A DNA stretch of 39,463 bases from Oscillospiraceae bacterium (GTDB taxonomy: Bacteria; Bacillota; Clostridia; TANB77; CAG-508), in the NCBI GenBank assembly GCA_009778695.1, contig WRFS01000019.1, forward strand, positions 1 to 39,463. The letters are read 5' to 3'. Below the pieces are notes generated by a model. It searched no databases. It was not told where the DNA came from and saw nothing but the letters and a program-made list of their open reading frames with translations. Positions 32,824-39,463 of this stretch are shown here, in pieces. Made by a program: the position numbers and the translations under genes. Each line of letters opens with the position of its first letter. Positions within the stretch are counted from its first letter, which is position 1.

Positions 32824-33486
32824 TTACAAGGCACCATCTCTCGGCACCTTTTTTAGCTCTTTACACACCCTTCGTCTTATTTTATTATATTTTATTTCCC
32901 TTATCATTATTACCCATAAGCATATTATAATAAAAAATAAAGCAACGTTTTTTATGTACAATATTAAAATACTCGTTATAACCGTTAAAATTACAAGTGT
33001 TATATATCCTGTCTGTTCTGATAAATAAATCTTTCTTTCTGGTTCTAGATTTCCTCTACCATTTAATATATTTTTTATAATTCTTCCTCCATCCAGCGGA
33101 TAAATTGGTAACAAGTTAAATACCGCCAATAAAATATTTGCATATATAAATATTTCTCTTGATATATTTAATATGTAGTCAAAATTTATGAAAATTGCAG
33201 CAACTGCTAATAATATATTAAATACTGGTCCAGCTAAAACGATAATATTTTTTTGTCTTGTAAATATTTTTTTACCATTTTTCTTATATTCTTCAAAATA
33301 TACGCTAAAGCCAAATGGTGTTATTTGTAGCGTTTTAGGCTTTAACCCCAAAATTACACCAGTAACGATATGTGCTAATTCATGCATTAATCCTAGTGCT
33401 AATATGTATACATATATTTCTATTTGCTTTGTGAAATAAAAGATTATTGCAAAAATAAATATTTGGAAATTCAATTTAATTTGCAT
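32824..33486 (-). CDS. spoIVFB: SpoIVFB-like intramembrane site-2 metalloprotease (M50)
   Basis: The product has 220 aa with about six transmembrane helices. The zinc motif HELAH is at residues 35-39, and the third ligand is in NLLPIYPLDGGR (Asp132). In sporulation this protease in the outer forespore membrane cleaves pro-sigma-K. The C-terminal CBS domain of Bacillus SpoIVFB is missing, as is common in clostridial relatives; a non-sporulation M50 protease remains possible. AAGGAGG precedes the ATG. The upstream gene on the same strand is the spoIVFA-like M23 protein, which supports the assignment. Confidence 0.82.
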   Translation of the reverse strand: MQIKLNFQIFIFAIIFYFTKQIEIYVYILALGLMHELAHIVTGVILGLKPKTLQITPFGFSVYFEEYKKNGKKIFTRQKNIIVLAGPVFNILLAVAAIFINFDYILNISREIFIYANILLAVFNLLPIYPLDGGRIIKNILNGRGNLEPERKIYLSEQTGYITLVILTVITSILILYIKNVALFFIIICLWVIMIREIKYNKIRRRVCKELKKVPRDGAL

Positions 33487-33545
33487 GTTCCTCCTTAAAT
33501 TAGTCCGCTTTCGGAGTGAAAGTTCCGTACACTAATTCTATCCTG

Positions 33546-33678
33546 CAATAGCTCGCTCCCAGGGTATGTATATTTTTTTAAAAAACTCCCTCCAAGCCTC
33601 CGAAGACTCCTTGGGCCTCAAAGGGCTGTCGGGCAGTTTTTTAAAAAAATATACATACCCCTCGCGCTACTTTACTCC
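33546..33678 (+). repeat. Long-hairpin repeat element D (core variant 2)
   Basis: Perfect 26-bp arms (33562-33587 and 33635-33660) enclose a core with ctccctccaagcctccgaag, actccttgggcctcaaaggg and ctgtcgggc. The outer ends tgcaatagctcgctccc and ctcgcgctactttactc match the family. A partial second left end (attagtccgctttcgg) is at 33499-33514. It separates the spoIVFA-like gene from spoIVFB. Confidence 0.9.
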
Positions 33679-33730
33679 CATATGACTCAAAGATACCTCA
33701 ACATTTGCACTACTCTACTTAAACTGTTTT

Positions 33731-34819
33731 TTAAAATTTCATCACATACTCTGGATTAACATATCTTCCCTGATAAGTTATTTCAAAATGCAAATGCGGT
33801 CCTGTAGAATTCCCTGTGCTACCTACTTCTGCAATTTTATCGCCTTTTTTTACTTTTGCTCCTTTTTTTACTAACAACTTACTGCAATGTCCATACAAGG
33901 TAATTAAGTCTCCGCTTTGAATTTCTAAATGATTTCCGTAATCTCCTTCCGAAGAATTAAGGATGACCGTTCCATCCATTGCGGAATATATTAGTGTTCC
34001 TGTATTTGCGGCCATATCAATTCCTGTATGAAACGTTGGCTCAACTCCTGTTCTAACTCCAAATGGTGAAGAAATTGTGTAATCAGATGATTTTAACGGC
34101 AATTGTAAAGTAAATTTCTTCTTTATCGCATCTGCATCTATTTGCATTTGATTGTAACTACTTGCAGCTGTGATATACTTAACGGTTTCACTTTCTCCTA
34201 ATGTGGCATTTTCTTCAGCCCCACCAACTCCTGCATTTATTACATTTACTTCATTCTTTGAAATGCTCCCTGCATTTAACTCATTTGATGTCGAATTAGT
34301 TTGTGTCAGATTATTTTCTGTTATGTTGTTTTCTATCACATTATTTTCAGTTACACTATTTTTTATTACACTATTTCCCGTTAAATTGTTTTCCATTACG
34401 CTATTTTCAATTGTATTATTTACCACTGCGTTACTGTCCGTATCGTTTACTATAATTCCGCCATTGCTACCGTTGTCTCCTTGATTCGAGCCAAACAACG
34501 GGCTATTTTTTACATAATCAATAAGTTGACCAGTTTTTTCTTGAAAATTTATATCGTAGTACAAAATGTCTTTTGCTTTATTTATAACATTTTCTGAAAA
34601 TATATAATTTGAATTTTGGACTATATATAAAGACACATATATTAATATGCATACGCATACTTGTAATATTAGTTTTTGAATTTTATTAAACCCTTTTTTA
34701 CTATTATTATTTTTTTTATTTACTTTGCTTGTTGGTACACGCACGGTTTGCTCTCTTCGTCTATTATAAATTTCTTCTGCTCGTCTCATTTTTTCGTTTT
34801 CGCTAATTACTCTTTCCAT
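33731..34819 (-). CDS. SpoIVFA-like membrane protein with M23 (LytM) domain
   Basis: The product has 362 aa: a cytoplasmic Arg-rich N-terminus, one transmembrane helix near residues 48-66, a segment (INKAKDILYYDINF) like those in SpoIVFA, and a long Asn/Thr/Glu-rich linker made of degenerate NNLTENSV-type repeats. A C-terminal M23 domain follows, with TFHTGIDMA, GDLITLYGHCS and GPHLHFEI, so the zinc ligands are all present. It precedes spoIVFB in the same direction. In Bacillus, SpoIVFA holds and inhibits SpoIVFB and has a degenerate M23 fold. A SpoIIQ-type role cannot be excluded. Confidence 0.8.
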   Translation of the reverse strand: MERVISENEKMRRAEEIYNRRREQTVRVPTSKVNKKNNNSKKGFNKIQKLILQVCVCILIYVSLYIVQNSNYIFSENVINKAKDILYYDINFQEKTGQLIDYVKNSPLFGSNQGDNGSNGGIIVNDTDSNAVVNNTIENSVMENNLTGNSVIKNSVTENNVIENNITENNLTQTNSTSNELNAGSISKNEVNVINAGVGGAEENATLGESETVKYITAASSYNQMQIDADAIKKKFTLQLPLKSSDYTISSPFGVRTGVEPTFHTGIDMAANTGTLIYSAMDGTVILNSSEGDYGNHLEIQSGDLITLYGHCSKLLVKKGAKVKKGDKIAEVGSTGNSTGPHLHFEITYQGRYVNPEYVMKF

Positions 34820-34914
34820 AATAAAAACACCTCTTCCTTGGTTTTTTGTTATGTCCTATTTCAAACATATTCAAGGAAAAAGTGTTTTATGCAAAATATA
34901 TTAAATTTATGTAA

Positions 34915-35043
34915 GACGTCCGTGCTAAGAGGTTAGTATATATTTTTTAAAAAGTCCCTCCAAGCCTCCGGAGACTCCATGGGCCTCAAAGGGCTGTCGG
35001 TGACTTTTTAAAAAATATATACTAACCTCTTAGCACTACTTTA
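34915..35043 (+). repeat. Long-hairpin repeat element E (core variant 2)
   Basis: Perfect 34-bp arms (34922-34955 and 35003-35036), the longest in the window, enclose the core ctccaagcctccggagactc then catgggcctcaaagggctgt. It lies between the tail-anchored protein gene and the spoIVFA-like gene. Confidence 0.9.
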
Positions 35044-35051
35044 TAATAAAA

Positions 35052-35384
35052 TTAAAAAATAATAAATACCAGCCCTACAAGACCTAGTGCAATCGTTATA
35101 ATTTTTAGTATATTATATTTCTTTTTTATTATGTTGTTATTTTCTTCGCATTGATTTTTTTCTAATTTTTCAATAAAGTCTGTTATTACAAACTCCGCTT
35201 CTCTTATAATATAATTGTCTTGTTCTTGTGCTTCGCCTGTATCTTTATTGTTGATTTCTCTAACTCCGTTTTTTAGATACTGTTCTTTATTGATTTTACT
35301 ATTAGGTTTTAATATAATTAAAGCCTCTTCTACGATATTTGAAGGTAAGTTTTTCAAAATTAACATATTTTTAAGATTTTCCAT
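35052..35384 (-). CDS. Small protein with C-terminal membrane anchor, unknown function
   Basis: The product has 110 aa. The charged cytoplasmic part includes LKNLPSNIVEEALIILKPNSK and a central helix (REAEFVITDFIEKLE). A single C-terminal transmembrane helix is at about residues 92-110 (LKIITIALGLVGLVFIIF). AGGAGG precedes the ATG. It lies between uppP and the spoIVFA-like gene on the same strand. The neighbours suggest an envelope or sporulation role, but the family is not recognised. Confidence 0.7.
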   Translation of the reverse strand: MENLKNMLILKNLPSNIVEEALIILKPNSKINKEQYLKNGVREINNKDTGEAQEQDNYIIREAEFVITDFIEKLEKNQCEENNNIIKKKYNILKIITIALGLVGLVFIIF

Positions 35385-35471
35385 TTAGAACCTCCTACAA
35401 CCTATGTTAATTATTACCATAAAAATATGTTTTTATACGATTACCATGAAGTTTATTAAATTATCTTATTT

Positions 35472-36260
35472 TTAATGCCATATAAGTGCACATATCAATA
35501 CAATAATTCCAATTATTATCCTATAAATTGCAAATACTTTGAAGCTTCCTCTTTTTAAATATTCCAATAAAAATTTGATTACAACTATACCAACTATAAA
35601 GCTTACAAGTATACCAATTATGGCATTTCTTGAAAATTCAAATTTTGAAAATGTAAGTATACATGCTCCTAACACAATGGGTGCAGATAGCATAAAGGAA
35701 AATCTTGCTGCTGATTCTCTTTTTATTCCAAGTGCTCTTGCAATTGTCATTGTAATACCAGAACGAGAAACTCCTGGAATGAACGCTAATGCTTGTGATG
35801 TTCCAATTAATAATCCTTGTTTTAAGCTTATATCTTTATATTCTGTTTTTGATTTTGAAATTTTATCTATTACATATAAAACTATACCCATAACAATTAG
35901 AGCAATGGCTATTATTATTGGTTTAGATAATACTTCTTGTGCATATTTTTCAAGTATTACTCCTATTATACCTCCAGGAAGTGTAGCGATTATTATGTAT
36001 AATAGCATTTTTCCTTCAGGGTTATCTTCTTTTTTAATGAATTTTTTATATCCGCCTTTTAGTAGGTTAATCCAATCTTTAAAGAAGAATATACCGATTG
36101 CAAGTAATGTTCCAAAATGTAGTGCTACATCAAACGAGTCTGGAATGTCTCCCCAATGAAATGCCCATGGTATTAATGTTAAGTGTGCAGATGATGAAAT
36201 TGGCAGTAGTTCTGTTAGTCCTTGTACTATTCCTAAAATTATTGCATGTACTAACGTCAT
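35472..36260 (-). CDS. uppP: Undecaprenyl-diphosphatase (UppP/BacA)
   Basis: The product has 262 aa and recycles the lipid carrier of peptidoglycan synthesis by dephosphorylating undecaprenyl diphosphate; overexpression gives bacitracin resistance in this family. It is a polytopic membrane protein of normal length. The two signature motifs are present: GLTELLPISSSAHL (residues 14-27) and PGVSRSGIT (162-170). Ala replaces the usual Gly in SSSGH. Hairpin element F lies upstream, between it and dpaA. Confidence 0.95.
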   Translation of the reverse strand: MTLVHAIILGIVQGLTELLPISSSAHLTLIPWAFHWGDIPDSFDVALHFGTLLAIGIFFFKDWINLLKGGYKKFIKKEDNPEGKMLLYIIIATLPGGIIGVILEKYAQEVLSKPIIIAIALIVMGIVLYVIDKISKSKTEYKDISLKQGLLIGTSQALAFIPGVSRSGITMTIARALGIKRESAARFSFMLSAPIVLGACILTFSKFEFSRNAIIGILVSFIVGIVVIKFLLEYLKRGSFKVFAIYRIIIGIIVLICALIWH

Positions 36261-36278
36261 ATGTTTTATTCCTTCCTA

Positions 36279-36410
36279 TAATAGTCCGCTTCCGTGGTAG
36301 GTATATTTTTTTAAAAAACTCCCTCCAAGTCAAGGGGTAATCCGTATGCCTCAATGGGCTGTCGGGCAGTTTTTTAAAAAAATATACCTACCACTCACGC
36401 TACTCTACTT
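36279..36410 (+). repeat. Long-hairpin repeat element F (core variant 1)
   Basis: Perfect 27-bp arms (36294-36320 and 36368-36394). The core is almost identical to element C (ctccaagtcaaggggtaatc then cgtatgcctcaatgggctgt), and the ends atagtccgcttcc and ctcacgctactctactt match. It lies between dpaA and uppP, so it would be at the 3' end of the dpaA transcript. Confidence 0.9.
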
Positions 36411-36413
36411 AAA

Positions 36414-37286
36414 TTAAGAACGTTCCTTCAAAATATTATATATCGTCTCTTTTATAAACTCTGCTGATGTTATTGGTGCTACTTTACCTGGCAAAGACAA
36501 TGCCCAGATAACTTTTATTTTCTTTTTGTTTGCTACTTCTCTGTCCACTCCTCCAGGATTTGAGGCTAAATCTATTATTAAGCAGTCCTCTTTTATTAAG
36601 CTTAATTTCTTTTCATCTAATAATACAAATGGAACTGTGTTAATAATTATATTGAATTTTTCTAAATTTTTATCTAACTCATTTAAATGAATTGGATTAT
36701 ATCCATATGCTTTGATCCATGCTAAATCGGCATTTTTTCTTGCCTCGCAAGATACTTTTGCTCCAATTCCATTTAACATTTTAGATAGAATTTTACCTAT
36801 TCTGCCAAACCCTAATACTAAAACATTGCTTCCATGTAATGTTGTTAATGTTTGTTCTATTGCTATTTGTATAGCACCTTCAGCTGTTGAAATTGTATTT
36901 AATACTGCTAATTCTTCTCTTTCTAACAAGTCAATTACATTAACATTTAAAGATGAAAATTTTTGTTTTAATTGTTCATTAATACTTCCTGCTATAAATT
37001 GCTTGTTGCCTAATGCTTTCCCTAATTCGTCTATTGAAATGGTAACATCGCTAAAAGGTGTGTTAATTATATTTGGGTTACTTGATAGTGGAATTGGTCC
37101 CACTATTATTTCTGTACTTTCTATAGCACTAACCAACGAATTACACTCAACTACATTTTCGATTTCTTTCAAATTTTCAGCTTTCTCTACTCCAAACACA
37201 AATACCTTAAAACCATCTTGTGCCAACGACTCAATTAATTTTACGCTCCTTAAATCTCCACCTATTACTGTTATTTTCTTTTCCAA
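36414..37286 (-). CDS. dpaA: Dipicolinate synthase subunit A
   Basis: The product has 290 aa. DpaA with DpaB makes dipicolinic acid in the mother cell, the calcium chelate that confers spore heat resistance. N-terminal VIGGDLRSVKLIESLA and the second Rossmann motif VLVLGFGRIGKILSKML are typical, as is IDLASNPGGVD. The start codon is TTG at 37286, with GAGGGA about 6 nt upstream; no ATG fits the N-terminus. dpaB, normally the next gene, is not downstream here: a hairpin element and uppP follow instead. It must be elsewhere, or synthesis uses another partner. Confidence 0.93.
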   Translation of the reverse strand: MEKKITVIGGDLRSVKLIESLAQDGFKVFVFGVEKAENLKEIENVVECNSLVSAIESTEIIVGPIPLSSNPNIINTPFSDVTISIDELGKALGNKQFIAGSINEQLKQKFSSLNVNVIDLLEREELAVLNTISTAEGAIQIAIEQTLTTLHGSNVLVLGFGRIGKILSKMLNGIGAKVSCEARKNADLAWIKAYGYNPIHLNELDKNLEKFNIIINTVPFVLLDEKKLSLIKEDCLIIDLASNPGGVDREVANKKKIKVIWALSLPGKVAPITSAEFIKETIYNILKERS

Positions 37287-37334
37287 AAAAATCCCTCACT
37301 TTCTTTTTTAAATTATATTGTTAAATTTTTGCTT

Positions 37335-38627
37335 TTATTCTCTGTATCTATACCGTTTTTCTGAATGAGCAGGTCCATCCATTGTTATATCTTCATTATT
37401 GTTGTTAATAACCCCTGTATTATCATCACTTTTTTGAATATCTGCGTTTACACCAGTTCTATATTTTTCTGCGATTTTAAATATTTCTTTATAACCTAAT
37501 TTTTGTGAAATTTGAATATCATGATTTAATTTTTCTATAATATCTAACTCATTTTGTGGTAGGACTTTTCTATCTTTAACTTTATCTTGTACTTCTACTC
37601 CTTTATTTATATACTGTTTAATGGGAATAAAAATCAAATCATTTTTGGCTATTTTTTCATATGCTATATCTAATTCAATCGCCTTTTTTATAAATGTTAT
37701 TGCCATTTCTTTTTGATTTCTAATCATATATATTTTTGCTAATTCATAATACGACACAGCTTCAACTTCTTCGCCATACAAACTTTCTGAAAAATACTTT
37801 TCTGCTTGTTCAATATCATTTGAAATTAAACTTAGTTTTCCTAATACAAAATAAGAATTATATCCCCTTTTGTTTATTTCAGCAGCCATTTCATAACATT
37901 TCATAGCTTCCACAAAATCGTTTAATCTTATATATACCATTCCAAGGTTGTAATATAGTTCATAGTCATTAGGATTGTACTTTAAGGCTCTATTATACAC
38001 ATCTGATGCTTCTTTAAAATTTTCTTCTTGCTGCAACATTTCACCTAACATCATTGTTGCCTTATATGAATCAGGATTTTCTTCTAATAATAATGAAAGT
38101 GTTTCTATCGCTTCTTCTTTTCTATCAAGTTCATTTAGTAACCCCACAACTTTAAAATACGTATCTGTATTTTTATTATTTAAACCTATTATCCTTATAT
38201 ATTCATCCAGTGCTTTTTCCTTTTCGCCTTCTTTTTCATATATTTTAGCCAATACTTTATAGGCAATAATACTTTCTTGATTTTTTTCAATTAATGCCAA
38301 TACGTTTCGTTTGCTTTCTTCCGTGTTATTAGTAACCGTATAATATTTATCCACCAATAACATCATAATTTCTGAAAAAGTTATTTTGGTATATTTTTCT
38401 AATAATAGCACAACCAGCGGTAATGCAACCGAGAGTAGATATTCAATTATTTTAACTGGCAAAGGGAACAACGTACTATAGTTTAATTCTACAAAGTTTA
38501 TTGTTATACCTATCGCTTCTAAAAATAATAACAACACATATTTAGTATCATTTTTTCTTGCCATTCTAACGAAAATTAATATAAACAATGTAAAAGCCAA
38601 GATATTAAAAAAAAGTTTTTCTATCAT
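37335..38627 (-). CDS. Membrane-anchored TPR protein
   Basis: The product has 430 aa. Three hydrophobic helices occupy residues about 5-90. About eight tetratricopeptide repeats follow (for example AYKVLAKIYEKEGEKEKALDEY, NDYELYYNLGMVYIRLNDF and AVSYYELAKIYMIRNQKEMA). A low-complexity tail ends in RYRYRE. TPR arrays scaffold protein complexes; the partner is unknown. GAGGAGG precedes the ATG. It follows ppa by 19 nt and so is probably in the same transcript. Confidence 0.85.
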   Translation of the reverse strand: MIEKLFFNILAFTLFILIFVRMARKNDTKYVLLLFLEAIGITINFVELNYSTLFPLPVKIIEYLLSVALPLVVLLLEKYTKITFSEIMMLLVDKYYTVTNNTEESKRNVLALIEKNQESIIAYKVLAKIYEKEGEKEKALDEYIRIIGLNNKNTDTYFKVVGLLNELDRKEEAIETLSLLLEENPDSYKATMMLGEMLQQEENFKEASDVYNRALKYNPNDYELYYNLGMVYIRLNDFVEAMKCYEMAAEINKRGYNSYFVLGKLSLISNDIEQAEKYFSESLYGEEVEAVSYYELAKIYMIRNQKEMAITFIKKAIELDIAYEKIAKNDLIFIPIKQYINKGVEVQDKVKDRKVLPQNELDIIEKLNHDIQISQKLGYKEIFKIAEKYRTGVNADIQKSDDNTGVINNNNEDITMDGPAHSEKRYRYRE

Positions 38628-38646
38628 GTCGTCCTCCTCGCTATCA

Positions 38647-39180
38647 TTATTTTGTTAAGAATTTTTTGTTGTAATTGTCTATGCATTCTTGTACTATTTT
38701 TTCTGCATCTTCTTTTCCTAATATTTTTTCTACAACGGTTGTTTTTCCCTCTAATTGCTTATACACTGTAAAAAAGTGCATTATTTCTGCAGAAGTATGG
38801 TTTGGTACTTCTGTGATATCTTTATAATTATTCAAAAATGGATCACTTTTTGCTATTGCTATAACTTTTTCGTCATTTTCGTCACCATCTATCATTTTAA
38901 TTACACCTATTGGGTAACATTCTACTAATGTTAATGGAGCAATCGGTTCTTGACAAAGAACTAGCACATCTAATGGGTCTCCATCTCCTGCATATGTTCT
39001 TGGAATAAATCCATAATTTGTAGGATAGTGTGTTGCTGTGTATAATACCCTATCTAATAATAACATTCCTGTTTTTTTATCTATTTCGTACTTATTCTTT
39101 ACTCCTTTTGTAATTTCAATTACTGCTAAAAAATCATCTTTTTTTATTCTTTCTGCCTCTATATCATGCCATACGTTCAT
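38647..39180 (-). CDS. ppa: Inorganic pyrophosphatase, family I
   Basis: The product has 177 aa and hydrolyses pyrophosphate to drive biosynthesis. The signature DGDPLDVLVL (with three metal-binding Asp) is present. Other family segments are NKYEIDKKTGMLLLDRVLY, YPTNYGFIPRTYAGDGDP, KMIDGDENDEKVIAI and IMHFFTVYKQLEG. The length is standard for the soluble bacterial enzyme. AGGAGG precedes the ATG, and a TTGTCT-17-TATAAT promoter lies about 105 nt upstream. The TPR gene follows. Confidence 0.96.
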   Translation of the reverse strand: MNVWHDIEAERIKKDDFLAVIEITKGVKNKYEIDKKTGMLLLDRVLYTATHYPTNYGFIPRTYAGDGDPLDVLVLCQEPIAPLTLVECYPIGVIKMIDGDENDEKVIAIAKSDPFLNNYKDITEVPNHTSAEIMHFFTVYKQLEGKTTVVEKILGKEDAEKIVQECIDNYNKKFLTK

Positions 39181-39286
39181 TTAATTATTCCTCCTATTTC
39201 AAATTATTTTTATTATGTGAGTCTTTTTTTTGATTATTCTTCAATAACAAACTGGTCAGAATTTTCAAAGAATTTTCTCAGACTTC

Positions 39287-39315
39287 ATTATACTACATTT
39301 TAATTTCAAAGACAA
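39287..39315 (-). promoter_or_regulatory. Promoter of ppa
   Basis: Minus strand TTGTCT (39310-39315), 17-nt spacer, TATAAT (39287-39292). It lies in the 283-nt gap at the window end, which holds no gene. Confidence 0.6.
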
Positions 39316-39405
39316 GCATTTTTTTAACTTTACAAATTTGCATCTGAATCAATTATGATAAAGTCTTAAGTAATCGAGAATGAAAATGTCCCAACCAAAA
39401 AAACT

Positions 39406-39463
39406 TTGTTCTCTACTTTAAATCTTGTATAATAGATATATCAAGATTTGGATTGGAGGTACA
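39406..39463 (+). promoter_or_regulatory. Promoter and ribosome site of a gene starting beyond the window
   Basis: TTGTTC (39406-39411), 16-nt spacer, TATAAT (39428-39433), then GGAGG (39455-39459) four bases before the window ends. A plus-strand gene must start within a few bases of the edge; its product is not visible. Confidence 0.6.

Noticed and set aside
35539..36159. Plus-strand 206-aa frame opposite uppP
   Set aside because: Antisense shadow of uppP with no start signal.

Overview
The window reads as chromosome from a low-GC, endospore-forming clostridium (Firmicutes), probably an uncultured or gut lineage. The evidence is very A+T-rich coding DNA, consensus TTGACA or TTGCAA / TATAAT promoters with GGAGG ribosome sites, and sporulation genes (a spoIVFA-like M23 protein next to spoIVFB, and dipicolinate synthase dpaA). 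Almost all core genes are on the minus strand; the few plus-strand genes are accessory.

Layout. 1-8.9 kb is accessory: a membrane-anchored propeller-like protein, a Bro-N/DinD-like protein, two tandem paralogous membrane-anchored proteins separated by a frameshifted AAA/DUF4143 ATPase, and a Fic protein with a partner. 8.9-14.8 kb holds feoB-feoA, an ABC ATPase with a small Gly/Asn-rich membrane protein, and an OmpR/histidine-kinase pair. A near-identical 22-bp direct-repeat operator sits at the same distance from the -10 box in front of the regulator and in front of the small protein/ABC pair. 14.9-23.1 kb is a lower-glycolysis cluster (gap, a DUF1653 gene, pgk, tpiA, gpmI in transcription order) interrupted by a DUF1016 nuclease-like gene, two paralogous anchored proteins and a winged-helix fragment. 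23.2-25.3 kb holds a probable type III toxin-antitoxin locus (promoter, two 48-nt RNA repeats, terminator, ToxN/AbiQ/CptN-like toxin) divergent from another AAA/DUF4143 ATPase. 25.5-30.5 kb holds a second propeller-like paralogue, a VapBC-like module bounded by 51-bp direct repeats, an AI-2E family permease, two paralogous unknown proteins and a CBS protein. 30.5-39.2 kb holds murD (split by a repeat insertion), a RAYT transposase relic, spoIVFB, the spoIVFA-like gene, uppP, dpaA, a TPR protein and ppa.

The most striking property is repeat content. One family consists of roughly 130-170 bp elements with long, mostly perfect inverted arms (26-34 bp) around a conserved core. The arm sequence differs from copy to copy while pairing is kept, and the core comes in two variants. 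A second family is a REP-like palindrome (GGGCGAAC-n3-GTTCG) whose sequence is part of the reading frame of a RAYT transposase relic at 32.2-32.4 kb; one insertion of it splits murD. A third is a CAGAATGAC-type palindrome. Several scars (third-paralogue fragment, Bro-N relic, half elements) show repeated deletion and recombination between these sequences.

Genes working together: gap/pgk/tpiA/gpmI for triose-phosphate metabolism; feoA/feoB for ferrous iron uptake; the two-component pair probably controlling the ABC pair; spoIVFA/spoIVFB and dpaA for sporulation; murD and uppP for peptidoglycan precursor supply and lipid-carrier recycling.
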